Below are positions 42,442-50,757 of a stretch of 64,000 nucleotides of DNA, in pieces (within the stretch, counting starts at the first letter, position 1; every line of letters starts with the position of its first letter). The DNA is from Bacteroidaceae bacterium (GTDB lineage: Bacteria > Bacteroidota > Bacteroidia > Bacteroidales > Bacteroidaceae). The translations under genes and the position numbers were made by a program. The stretch is from positions 28,987-92,986 of the forward strand of contig JAKSJD010000009.1 in NCBI GenBank assembly GCA_024398435.1, in the 5' to 3' direction. The notes under the pieces were generated by a model. That model searched no databases. It saw only the letters and a list, made by a program, of their open reading frames with translations, and was not told where the DNA came from.

Positions 42442-44496
42442 TTACTTCACGATTACAAAGCCGCCATCATGGAGCAAATGAAGCTTCACCTTCTTAGGGT
42501 CCTTGATTTTGAGCTGGCTCTTCACTGGTTCGCGGTTGGCATCATCGCTGTAGAGGGTGACAACATCGCCCTTGCTGACAAATCGGGAAAGGTCGAACAC
42601 CTTATCACACTCTTCTGCAGCATTGTTGCCTGCAATGTACCAAGTGCCTTCGTGCTGACGGGCAAGAACTGCAAACTGCCCAGGATAACCATCAACATAC
42701 TTTGTATCGTCCCATGTGGTTGGAACCTGCTTCATAAATTCAACGCTTACCTTTGGTGCTCCGCCTTCTGCCTCTGGCTTGAGGTTCTCTGGAGTGACAG
42801 CAAAGTTCTGGATTGGATTCTGGAAGAGAACTGCCTGTGCAAGTTCGTGACAATCAGTTGTCTTACGAGTTACACCGCCCTTGTTGCCTCTTGCAAGATG
42901 TCGATTGAGGAACGAGCCACCGAATTCCATACAACCAACCGTGTTGCGAATGAATGGATGAGTGGAAGTGTCCTTTGCCTCACGGTCGGCTGAACCCTGA
43001 CCGAAGATTAGGTTTTCGCTGGCGAGAACTGCCTCACTGCCTACATAGTTTGGATACATTCTTTCCCAACCGCGAGGGAGTGTGCATCCGTGGAAGATTA
43101 CCATAATACCATTATCATAAGCATCGCTGAGAACGGCCTCATACTGGCGGATTGTCTCTTGCTTATCGCCTCCCCAGAAGTCGACCTTTATACCTTTCAC
43201 ACCATTCTTGTTCATCCATTTCATCACTTCCTTGCGATAGATTGGATTGTCCATCTTGTTGATAGGACTCTGAACAATATCGTTCCAATAGCCACTTGAA
43301 CTGAACCAAAGGAACACATCAACATTCTTGCTGTGAGCATACTTTATGAGGTCTTCCATCTTTTCGTAGCCGATTTGTTCGTCCCAACCAGCATCGATGA
43401 GAATGTAAGGGTAACCCATTTCGCTTGCAAGGTCGATGAATGCAACCTGGTCGTTCCAGTTCATACTTGCATCCTGCCAAACAATCCAACTCCATGTGCT
43501 CTTTCCGAACTTGAAGTCCTTCTTTGGATAGTTCTTGAGAATCTTATCATCAACGAGTGTTGAAGCCTTAACTCCAGGACCATAAAGAGGTTCGACTGTA
43601 TTCCAAGCAGCAGTGGTTTCCACGATTGGAGCAAGTGTCTTTCCCACTGTGATTGTGCGCCAAGGGGTTGCATTTGGAAGACCGAAAGCAGGTTCGATGG
43701 TTCCGTTTCCATTGTTTTCCTCTGGCATTGGGAAGTCGACTGTGAAGAGATTTCCTTCTTTCACATCGCTCAGGCGGCAACCACAATACTTGCTGTCAAC
43801 GCCTGTTTCGCTTACGAGGACCCATCCGTCCTCACCCACCTTGAAGAGGCAAGGGAATGTGAAACCGTGACGAGAATGAGATTCTGCTATTGGACGGTCA
43901 TATGCATACACTTCCTCATAACTTGGTTTTGAGCGCTTCCATCCTACCATTGCATCGCTTTGTGGGCACATGAATGTAGTTGTTTGTGATGGGAAACGGA
44001 AACCTGTCTCTTCGTTCATCACTCGGATGCTGCCTGTATCGCCCTGACGAGGAACAAAGTAACGGAAAGCAATGTCGTTGTCGCTTACATAGAACTGAAT
44101 GTCGTAACGGATTGCACGACGGCCTTCGCCTGCCTGAAGATGCAGGGTATATACGTTTGCCTTGTAGTTGACAGTGCTCTTCTTACATTTTTCGAGTGTG
44201 TAGGAATAGTCGACTTCGGCAAGTTCCTTTGTTGCACCTGCTGGCAATTTGGCTACAGAAAGGTTGGAACTGAAATCACCTATATTGCTCTTGAAGCCGA
44301 GAGGACTTTCTGCGAGCATCTGCTTGCCATCATAAGTTACTGAATAGACAGCCTTGCCGCCTTTCACATCGATATCCACTTTGAGGCGACCATCAGGTCC
44401 GCTTACCGTTGCTGTCTGTCCGAATGCCATTACCGACTGGAACAAACACATTGCTGCCAAAGCAGCTGTTTTCATGAGGAAATGTTTCATATACAT
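42442..44496 (-). CDS. Secreted GH97 glycoside hydrolase
   Basis: A 684-residue exported enzyme of family GH97 (alpha-glucosidase or alpha-galactosidase type). Signal peptide about 1-27 (ending SVMAFG/Q). An N-terminal beta-sandwich (about 30-290), a central (beta/alpha)8 barrel (about 300-580, with WSWIVWQDASMNWNDQVAFI and YILIDAGWDEQIGYEKMEDL) and a C-terminal beta domain match the family layout. Asp439 in GIKVDFWGGDKQE is at the place of the nucleophile of retaining members, which would favour an alpha-galactosidase-like retaining enzyme over the inverting SusB type; this is inference. It lies between nrnA and aroB in the same direction, with a 22-bp array upstream and no clear promoter of its own. 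Confidence 0.88.
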   Translation of the reverse strand: MYMKHFLMKTAALAAMCLFQSVMAFGQTATVSGPDGRLKVDIDVKGGKAVYSVTYDGKQMLAESPLGFKSNIGDFSSNLSVAKLPAGATKELAEVDYSYTLEKCKKSTVNYKANVYTLHLQAGEGRRAIRYDIQFYVSDNDIAFRYFVPRQGDTGSIRVMNEETGFRFPSQTTTFMCPQSDAMVGWKRSKPSYEEVYAYDRPIAESHSRHGFTFPCLFKVGEDGWVLVSETGVDSKYCGCRLSDVKEGNLFTVDFPMPEENNGNGTIEPAFGLPNATPWRTITVGKTLAPIVETTAAWNTVEPLYGPGVKASTLVDDKILKNYPKKDFKFGKSTWSWIVWQDASMNWNDQVAFIDLASEMGYPYILIDAGWDEQIGYEKMEDLIKYAHSKNVDVFLWFSSSGYWNDIVQSPINKMDNPIYRKEVMKWMNKNGVKGIKVDFWGGDKQETIRQYEAVLSDAYDNGIMVIFHGCTLPRGWERMYPNYVGSEAVLASENLIFGQGSADREAKDTSTHPFIRNTVGCMEFGGSFLNRHLARGNKGGVTRKTTDCHELAQAVLFQNPIQNFAVTPENLKPEAEGGAPKVSVEFMKQVPTTWDDTKYVDGYPGQFAVLARQHEGTWYIAGNNAAEECDKVFDLSRFVSKGDVVTLYSDDANREPVKSQLKIKDPKKVKLHLLHDGGFVIVK

Positions 44497-44568
44497 TATA
44501 TATTATATTATTGTTTTTTGTTGTTTTGATTCAATTTTTTATGCCTATGAAGGTTCCGAAAAAAGAAA

Positions 44569-44678
44569 CGCGAGAAATGACTCTGAGTTTCGCGAGAAAT
44601 TGCCTTGAGTTTCGCGAGAAATGACCTCGAGTTTCGCGAGGTTTTTTCGAGGGGTTCGCAAGACTTATTTTTCGATGG
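44569..44678. repeat. Five-unit 22-bp array, CGCGAGAAAT word
   Basis: CGCGAGAAAT starts at 44569, 44591 and 44613; CGCGAGGTTT at 44635 and CGCAAGACTT at 44657 continue the same exact 22-bp step with growing divergence. Reverse-complemented units contain ATTTCTCGCG and GAGGTC as in the array at 31014. It lies between nrnA and the GH97 gene. Confidence 0.8.
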
Positions 44679-44693
44679 CAAAACCCGATGTTT

Positions 44694-45731
44694 TCACTCT
44701 GCCTGAAGCAAGTCTTTGTAAGCCTCAATCGCCTTCTTCGCAATCTCAATTGCCTCATCCATAGGACAATGGAGTTGACCTCCAGCGGCATTCAAGTGGC
44801 CTCCTCCATTGAAGAATTCGGCTGCAACCTTGTTTGCCGGAAAATCATCAACCGAACGAAGCGAAACGAAGATTCGAGGTTTCTCTGTGTCTTCATGCAT
44901 GAAGATTGAGAGTTTCGTACCCTTTATCTCGAGCGGCATATTCACAACGCCTTCGGTGTCGCCCTTCAAATAGTGGAAGTTGCGAAGTTCTTCCCTATTG
45001 AGAGTAAACAAAGACGCATGGTATTCAGGGAACACCTGCAACTTTTCGGAGAGAATGTAACCGAGCAAACGGAAACGTGCCTCCGTATAGTTGTTGTAGA
45101 TTCTTCGGTTGATTTTGTCCTTATCAATTCCCTTCTTCAGCAATTCGGCCAGAATCATATAAATATCGGGGTCGTTGGAATTGTATGAGAACTTGCCCGT
45201 ATCGGTACACATTCCGGCATAAATATCCTCGGCTCCTGCCTTCGAGAGATTCTGCAAACCGCCAATCGAATCTATGATTCGGAAGACGAGTTCACTCGTA
45301 CTGCTCGCATCGGGATACGAAATCACCAAATCACAGAATTGTTCTGGATGAAGATGATGGTCAATCATCACTTTCTTGGCATTTGATGCAAGCACCGGCT
45401 GAGCCAACTCCTCCATTCTTCCTGGCTCGTTGAGGTCGAGACAGACAATCAGGTCGGCCATTGCAATTATATTGCGGCAACGGGCTTTCTGCCTGTCGTA
45501 AAGCAGAATCTTATCGGCATCCTTCATCCATTTCAGGAAGTCGGGATAGTAGCCAGGCACCATTACGGTTACCATTTTCCCCTTTCGGGTAAGATATTCG
45601 TAAAGGCCAAGCGACGAACCGATTGCATCTCCATCCGACGACACATGAGTGGTGATTACGACATTCTTGCATTGCTCGAACATTCGCTTCACCTCTGCCA
45701 ACTCTGTATGTGATATTTTATTTGATAACAC
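44694..45731 (-). CDS. nrnA: DHH/DHHA1 phosphoesterase, NrnA type (GTG start)
   Basis: A 345-residue cytoplasmic phosphodiesterase. NrnA enzymes degrade very short RNA and may also remove the 3'-phosphate of pAp. The DHH domain shows THVSSDGDAIGSSLGLYEYL, LIVCLDLNEPGR and the name-giving VMIDHHLHPEQ; the DHHA1 domain ends in FFNGGGHLNAAGGQL. No ATG is available at the N-terminus; the GTG at 45731 follows AAGGAACGGAAA and lies about 25 nt after the predicted transcription start. Leftward, divergent from rpe. Confidence 0.92.
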   Translation of the reverse strand: MLSNKISHTELAEVKRMFEQCKNVVITTHVSSDGDAIGSSLGLYEYLTRKGKMVTVMVPGYYPDFLKWMKDADKILLYDRQKARCRNIIAMADLIVCLDLNEPGRMEELAQPVLASNAKKVMIDHHLHPEQFCDLVISYPDASSTSELVFRIIDSIGGLQNLSKAGAEDIYAGMCTDTGKFSYNSNDPDIYMILAELLKKGIDKDKINRRIYNNYTEARFRLLGYILSEKLQVFPEYHASLFTLNREELRNFHYLKGDTEGVVNMPLEIKGTKLSIFMHEDTEKPRIFVSLRSVDDFPANKVAAEFFNGGGHLNAAGGQLHCPMDEAIEIAKKAIEAYKDLLQAE

Positions 45732-45762
45732 TTTCCGTTCCTTTATATTTATAAATGATGTG

Positions 45763-45793
45763 CAAAGATAAGGAATTTTGACGAAAGAAACAA
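45763..45793 (-). promoter_or_regulatory. Promoter of nrnA
   Basis: TTG (45793-45791), 20-bp spacer, TATCTTTG (45770-45763) on the minus strand. Confidence 0.7.
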
Positions 45794-45918
45794 TAACTTA
45801 TCCGTATTTATTCACTCAAAATCAACAAAATTGCCCTTGGCAAATCTGCATTCGCGCTTTTTGGGCCTTTAATCGTAAAAAAAACTAACAAGAAAGCGAA
45901 AGTTTGCAAATAAATTAC

Positions 45919-45926
45919 TAACTTTG
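45919..45926 (+). promoter_or_regulatory. -7 box of the rpe-glmM operon
   Basis: TAACTTTG at 45919-45926, 30 nt before the rpe ATG; no good -33 element at the usual distance. Confidence 0.55.
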
Positions 45927-45956
45927 CAACGTAAAAAAACAAAACGCAATTCGATA

Positions 45957-46601
45957 ATGATTGTATCTCCATCTCTTCTCGCTGCCGATTTCACAAGGCT
46001 CAGCGAGGAAATTGACATGATAAATCGTAGTGAAGCCGATTGGCTCCACCTCGACATAATGGACGGCGTGTTCGTGCCAAACATCAGCTTTGGATTCTCC
46101 GTACTCGATGCCATCAAACCAATCTGCAAAAAACCTCTCGATGTTCATCTCATGATTGTAGAACCAGAGAAATTCATCGGCCGCATTGCAGAACTTGGCG
46201 CAATGATGATGAACGTACACTATGAGGCTTGCACTCATCTCAACCGTACTATCCACGAAATCCACGAAGCAGGAATGAAAGCTGCCGTAACCCTCAACCC
46301 TTCTACCCCCGTTTGCATGCTTGCCGACGTGATAAAGGATGTGGATATGGTATTGCTCATGACTGTCAATCCAGGTTTCGGCGGACAAAGTTTCATCGAA
46401 CACTCACTTGATAAAGTCGTAGAACTCAGACAGTTGATCAAAGCCACTGGTTCGAAAGCCCTTATCGAAGTCGATGGAGGAGTAAACAAAACGACGGCTC
46501 CTAAATTGGCTGAAGCCGGAGTCGATGTACTCGTTGCAGGAAGTTACGTATTCAAGGCTGAAAAGCCAGAAGAAAAGATAAAGGAACTAAAACAATTGTA
46601 A
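45957..46601 (+). CDS. rpe: Ribulose-phosphate 3-epimerase
   Basis: Pentose-phosphate enzyme interconverting ribulose-5-phosphate and xylulose-5-phosphate. 214 residues forming a TIM barrel: IVSPSLLAADFTRLSEEIDM at the start, LHLDIMDGVFVPNISFG with catalytic Asp and metal ligands, PLDVHLMIVEPEKFI, MTVNPGFGGQSFI and ALIEVDGGVN. The ATG at 45957 is chosen because the homology begins there; an earlier ATG at 45924 lies inside the -7 box. The next gene starts 2 bp after the stop, so this is the first gene of a three-gene operon ending with glmM. Confidence 0.96.
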   Translation: MIVSPSLLAADFTRLSEEIDMINRSEADWLHLDIMDGVFVPNISFGFSVLDAIKPICKKPLDVHLMIVEPEKFIGRIAELGAMMMNVHYEACTHLNRTIHEIHEAGMKAAVTLNPSTPVCMLADVIKDVDMVLLMTVNPGFGGQSFIEHSLDKVVELRQLIKATGSKALIEVDGGVNKTTAPKLAEAGVDVLVAGSYVFKAEKPEEKIKELKQL

Positions 46602-46603
46602 TC

Positions 46604-47263
46604 ATGAAGAAACTATTATACATTCTCTTGGCAGTTTGCTGCATTTCATCGGTTTTCAGTTGTAGGGATGAGGAAACTTATGCCGACATGAAAAACAAGG
46701 AAAAGAATGCTATCAAGAAATTCTTGAAGGACAACGAATTCGTAGGTCCTATCACGGAAATCTCTGAAGCTCAGTTCTATGCTCAGGATTCCATCACCGA
46801 CACTCTCAAGAACGAGTTCGTCCTCTTCAAGGAAGACGGTATCTACATGCAAATCGTCAACCGAGGCGAAGGCAAGTCAATGATTGAAATGGCAAAGGAA
46901 CAATCTTCCGACAGCACAATCAGCAAGACAATCATCTGCCGATTCCTCGAATACGATATCGAAGGCGGAAGCATCACATACAGCAACATCTACTCTGCTG
47001 CCATCATCGACAAGATGCTTTGCACCTACACCCATTTCGGAAGAAGCTATAAAGCCTCATTCACAGAAGGTTACATGAAGAACTACTACGAATCAGCAGT
47101 ACCAAAAGGCTGGATAAAGCCTCTCGACTACATCCGCCTCACTCGCAATGCAGGTCGAATTGCAAAGGTTCGCCTCATCGTTCCTCATTCTTCCGGAACA
47201 GGCAATGCTCAGGGATACGTTCTTCCAATGTATTACGAAATCAGTTATCAGTTAGGAATTTAA
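46604..47263 (+). CDS. DUF4827-type lipoprotein
   Basis: A 219-residue predicted lipoprotein. The signal peptide ends in a lipobox SVFSC with Cys20 as lipid-attachment site. The mature part has a charged helix (KNKEKNAIKKFLKDNEF) followed by a mixed beta-rich domain, with LDYIRLTRNAGRIAKVRLIV and PMYYEISYQLG near the end; this looks like the Bacteroidales DUF4827 family, whose length and fold recall FKBP-type domains. Function is unknown. It is placed tightly between rpe (2 bp) and glmM (15 bp), which suggests a cell-envelope role coupled to amino-sugar supply. Confidence 0.75.
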   Translation: MKKLLYILLAVCCISSVFSCRDEETYADMKNKEKNAIKKFLKDNEFVGPITEISEAQFYAQDSITDTLKNEFVLFKEDGIYMQIVNRGEGKSMIEMAKEQSSDSTISKTIICRFLEYDIEGGSITYSNIYSAAIIDKMLCTYTHFGRSYKASFTEGYMKNYYESAVPKGWIKPLDYIRLTRNAGRIAKVRLIVPHSSGTGNAQGYVLPMYYEISYQLGI

Positions 47264-47278
47264 GCAAAAAGCAATCAT

Positions 47279-48673
47279 ATGAGTTTAATCAAATCAATAT
47301 CAGGAATCAGAGGCACAATCGGAGGAAAGGCAGGAGAAGGCCTTAACCCTCTCGATATCGTGAAGTTCACATCCGCCTATGCAACTCTTATCCGCAGAAC
47401 AACTCCTGTTCAGGGCAATAAAATAGTTGTCGGCAGAGATGCACGTATTTCTGGCGAAATGGTAAAGAACGTAGTTTGCGGAACTCTCATGGGAATGGGA
47501 TTCGATGTAGTCAACATCGGTTTGGCTTCCACACCAACTACAGAACTTGCCGTCACAATGGAAGGTGCATGTGGAGGTATCATCATCACTGCCAGCCACA
47601 ATCCTCGCCATTGGAACGCACTCAAGCTCCTCAACCACAGAGGCGAATTCCTCAATGCAGCCGAAGGTAATGAAGTGCTTGCAATCGCTGAAGCTGAAGA
47701 CTTCGAATATGCTGATGTTGACCACCTCGGCCACTACGAAGAGAACAACACCTACAACCAGCGCCACATCGACCTCGTTCTCGGTTTGCCTCTCGTTGAT
47801 GTTGAAGCAATTCGTGAAGCACAGTTCCGTGTTGCATTCGATTCTGTGAACTCAGTCGGTGGCATTATTCTCCCCATGTTGCTCGAACAACTCGGAGTCG
47901 AAACCGTCACTCCTCTCTATGCCGAACCAACCGGTGATTTCCAGCACAATCCAGAACCACTCGAGAAGAATCTCAGTGATATAATGAATCTCATGCGCGA
48001 AGGCAAGCACGATGTTGCTTTCGTTGTGGATCCAGATGTCGACCGCCTCGCATTCATTTGTGAAGATGGTACAATGTACGGAGAAGAATACACACTCGTA
48101 ACCGTTGCTGATTATGTTCTCAGCATCACTCCTGGCAACACCGTAAGCAACCTTTCTTCAACTCGAGCCCTTCGTGATGTCACTCTCAAATATGGTAAGG
48201 AATACAATGCTGCTGCCGTTGGCGAAGTCAACGTTGTTACAAAGATGAAGGACACCAACGCAATCATCGGTGGCGAAGGCAATGGTGGAGTCATTTATCC
48301 ACAGGCACACTATGGTCGTGATGCCCTCGTTGGCATTGCCCTCTTCCTCAGCCATTTGGCACACAAGGGTTGCACAGTAAGTGAACTTCGCAAGACTTAT
48401 CCTGACTATCAGATAGCAAAGAACCGCATCGACCTCGACCCTTCTACTGATGTTGATGCTATCCTTGCAAAAGTTAAGGAAATGTTCGCAACCGACCCTT
48501 CTGTAACAGTAAATGACATCGATGGTGTCAAGATTGACTTTGAAGACAAGTGGGTTCATCTCCGCAAGTCAAACACCGAACCAATCATCCGCGTTTACAG
48601 TGAAGCTGCCACAATCGAAGATGCCGACGAAATCGGTAAGCGCATTATGGATGTTGTTTATTCAATGAAATAA
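47279..48673 (+). CDS. glmM: Phosphoglucosamine mutase
   Basis: Converts glucosamine-6-phosphate to glucosamine-1-phosphate for UDP-GlcNAc and peptidoglycan. 464 residues, normal. The phosphoserine loop reads GIIITASHNPRHWNALK; the metal-binding loop is FVVDPDVDRLAF; the sugar-binding loop GGEGNGGVIYP and the C-terminal phosphate-binding RKSNTEPIIRVYSEA are all present. The start SLIKSISGIRGTIGG is family-typical. Final gene of the rpe operon, closed by a terminator. Confidence 0.95.
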   Translation: MSLIKSISGIRGTIGGKAGEGLNPLDIVKFTSAYATLIRRTTPVQGNKIVVGRDARISGEMVKNVVCGTLMGMGFDVVNIGLASTPTTELAVTMEGACGGIIITASHNPRHWNALKLLNHRGEFLNAAEGNEVLAIAEAEDFEYADVDHLGHYEENNTYNQRHIDLVLGLPLVDVEAIREAQFRVAFDSVNSVGGIILPMLLEQLGVETVTPLYAEPTGDFQHNPEPLEKNLSDIMNLMREGKHDVAFVVDPDVDRLAFICEDGTMYGEEYTLVTVADYVLSITPGNTVSNLSSTRALRDVTLKYGKEYNAAAVGEVNVVTKMKDTNAIIGGEGNGGVIYPQAHYGRDALVGIALFLSHLAHKGCTVSELRKTYPDYQIAKNRIDLDPSTDVDAILAKVKEMFATDPSVTVNDIDGVKIDFEDKWVHLRKSNTEPIIRVYSEAATIEDADEIGKRIMDVVYSMK

Positions 48674-48713
48674 ACTTCCCTACAAGAGAGGAATTCATAA
48701 TACATCAACAATA

Positions 48714-48757
48714 AAAGCGGAGCAACTTATCCAACAAGTTTGCTTCGCTTTCTTTAT
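48714..48757 (+). terminator. Terminator of the rpe-glmM operon
   Basis: A long stem (48714-48728 with 48736-48751, one wobble and one bulge) with AAAGCGG...TTCGCTTT ends, followed by T-rich sequence. Confidence 0.8.
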
Positions 48758-48789
48758 TTTCGATATGCTTCCAATAATTCTCCGAAAAA

Positions 48790-49593
48790 TCAAAGCATAT
48801 TTGAAATGGTTTCGTAATAACGCTTACTAACTGGTATTTGAGGAGATTGAGGTGAATCAAGTTCTGCAAGAATAATACCGTCTTTATCCCTTCGAAGCAA
48901 CTTCACATGCTTCTGATTGATAAAGAATGAGCGATGGCATCGGATAAGGCCATTTACCTGGCAAAGTTCTTCAATGCTCTTCATCGTTGCTCTCAATTGG
49001 TACGACTTCATCTTTGTGTTCTCTATATAATAGATAATAATGTAGTTTTCCTTCGATTCAATATAGAACACATTATCCGAAGCAACAAGAAGTTTCAAGT
49101 TACCTTTATCATCATAGAATCTCATTCTGAGATTTTCCTCCGGTTCAAGCTTTCTGTTTCGAGCATCAGTCAAACTGAGTGACAACGCAATCAATACATA
49201 CGGATAGATAAGAATGAAAAACATGTATTCAACGACCTTGCCAAGAACTTCGAAATATGGCATTGTATGCTGAAGCATCAACCAAAGATACAAAGCCTCA
49301 AAGTGTGAAATGACCACAATCTCCATTCCACACCAGAACAGGTACCACCCCGTGGAAAGGTTCAAAACATTTCTAAGGAAATAGAATGTCAGGCGGGTAA
49401 TCACCATCGTAACAAGCACTATACAACTCATTATCGTGATATTGAACGGATACAATCCCCTTCCCATATCCAGGAACTGGTCAATATCAAATGGGCGGTA
49501 TACCAACACGAATACAACAAAGAACACAGGCACCATCATAAAGTATATTACCTGCGAGCCTAATTTCTTATAAGAAGGGCCAATTTTATCCAT
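48790..49593 (-). CDS. Membrane-anchored LytTR-type transcriptional regulator
   Basis: A 267-residue protein with about four N-terminal membrane helices (roughly 15-140) and a cytoplasmic LytTR DNA-binding domain (about 165-267: LLVASDNVFYIESKENYIII, TMKSIEELC, LIRCHRSFFINQKHVKLLRR). There is no response-regulator receiver; in Bacteroidetes such membrane-LytTR proteins are thought to sense membrane signals directly. The ATG at 49593 is used: a longer frame from a TTG at 49620 would begin inside the promoter's -7 box (49625-49618). Divergent from the truncated ANL gene. Confidence 0.85.
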   Translation of the reverse strand: MDKIGPSYKKLGSQVIYFMMVPVFFVVFVLVYRPFDIDQFLDMGRGLYPFNITIMSCIVLVTMVITRLTFYFLRNVLNLSTGWYLFWCGMEIVVISHFEALYLWLMLQHTMPYFEVLGKVVEYMFFILIYPYVLIALSLSLTDARNRKLEPEENLRMRFYDDKGNLKLLVASDNVFYIESKENYIIIYYIENTKMKSYQLRATMKSIEELCQVNGLIRCHRSFFINQKHVKLLRRDKDGIILAELDSPQSPQIPVSKRYYETISNML

Positions 49594-49617
49594 ATTCTCG
49601 TCACTTTTAATGTGGGA

Positions 49618-49648
49618 CAAAAGTAAATCTTACAGAATTTCGTCACAA
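49618..49648 (-). promoter_or_regulatory. Promoter of the LytTR gene
   Basis: TTTG (49648-49645), 19-bp spacer, TACTTTTG (49625-49618); decides the LytTR start in favour of 49593. Confidence 0.75.
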
Positions 49649-49711
49649 ATATAGAGTTTTTATCCCAAAACAAATGTTTTTGTCAACAAAAACTTGCGAT
49701 AATCACATAAA

Positions 49712-49743
49712 TTTGTTCACAATATAGGTTTATTGTAATTTTG
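49712..49743 (+). promoter_or_regulatory. Promoter of the truncated ANL gene
   Basis: TTTG (49712-49715), 20-bp spacer, TAATTTTG (49736-49743); leader of about 90 nt. Its presence argues that the short downstream gene is expressed. Confidence 0.75.
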
Positions 49744-49839
49744 CAGCGTCGAAGTTGAAATATTATCAGTTATTCTGATTTCATACAACGACAAACCAAC
49801 AACTAACGAATAATACATTATATTAATATTAGACTAAAT

Positions 49840-50736
49840 ATGAAGAGATTTGAACACATCTGCAGTTTTGCAACAGACAACATTGCCTTAACCGACTATT
49901 GCAATGGCAAACAAATCACATATAGTCAAATATCAGAAATGATGGACATCCTGCTTTCCAAGATGTGTGAAGCAGGAATCAAGAAAGGCGATAGGATTGG
50001 AATCGTAAATGACAATTCTATCGAATGGATAGTGAATTTGATGTCAACAATAACATACGGAGCTTGTGCAATAGTATTTCCAGCAAACAGCCAAATATCG
50101 GACTTGACGAATCAAGCTAATATAAAGATGATGATTGATGAGATAAATGGCATTGAAATCGATGAAGATAATGAACACGACTGGGTTTCTGCAGTTACAG
50201 GCAATACCCTTTCCGGCAATGATGAGGTTATTATCAATTATAAGACAAATAATTTCGGTCAGACAATAGCTCAAACCATCACAGTTCAAGATATTGCCGT
50301 TGCAACCGAAACCGTTTCGGAAAAGTATGCTGGAATGCGTCTCACCCGCAATCTCACTATACTCACCGACGGAAACAACAACGCCACGAATCTTTCCGAT
50401 TTGCTTGCATCCCTTTCACTCGGTGCGAGCATCACAATGGTTAGCAAATCTGATGAGGACACAATCCTAAAATGCATAAAGAAGAACCGTCCTCACCTCA
50501 TTAACATAGAAAGCACGATTGCAGAACAACTGATACGAAAAGACATTCTGCCTCTTTTCTCTACGCCAATGATAAGTTCTCACACTCGACGTGCATTCAT
50601 GAAGCAGGTAAAGAAGCAGATGATGTATGGTCTCGGAGGATGCGTACTATGCCTCAACGTATTTGGAAGTAAGTTCAGCCCTGACATAGAGCACCTGCTT
50701 CAAAAAATACAGTTCCCTTATCAAATATTCGCATAA
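49840..50736 (+). CDS. Truncated adenylate-forming (ANL/AMP-binding) enzyme relative lacking the P-loop
   Basis: A 298-residue protein resembling the N-terminal half of long-chain acyl-CoA ligases: FATDNIALTDYCNGKQITYS, then GIKKGDRIGIVNDNSIEWIV and TYGACAIVFPANSQISDLTN. Where these enzymes carry the glycine/threonine P-loop (TSGTTG-like), this protein reads LTILTDGNNNATNLSDLLAS, so ATP binding is probably lost. It ends at FSPDIEHLLQKIQFPYQIFA, the place just before the GYGMTE-type motif, so the rest of the N-domain and the whole C-domain are missing (full enzymes have 550-600 residues). The frame is intact and has a good promoter, which speaks for a retained, non-catalytic role rather than a fresh pseudogene. 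No remainder was found downstream. Confidence 0.65.
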   Translation: MKRFEHICSFATDNIALTDYCNGKQITYSQISEMMDILLSKMCEAGIKKGDRIGIVNDNSIEWIVNLMSTITYGACAIVFPANSQISDLTNQANIKMMIDEINGIEIDEDNEHDWVSAVTGNTLSGNDEVIINYKTNNFGQTIAQTITVQDIAVATETVSEKYAGMRLTRNLTILTDGNNNATNLSDLLASLSLGASITMVSKSDEDTILKCIKKNRPHLINIESTIAEQLIRKDILPLFSTPMISSHTRRAFMKQVKKQMMYGLGGCVLCLNVFGSKFSPDIEHLLQKIQFPYQIFA

Positions 50737-50757
50737 GGAAACATAATCTAAAGATAT

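Noticed and set aside
49593-49620. Longer LytTR start at TTG 49620
   Set aside because: The TTG lies inside the gene's own -7 box, so it would not be in the mRNA.
49840-50736. Frameshifted full-length acyl-CoA ligase
   Set aside because: No continuation with GYGMTE-type or C-domain motifs was seen in any frame before plsC, so a simple frameshift does not explain the short length.
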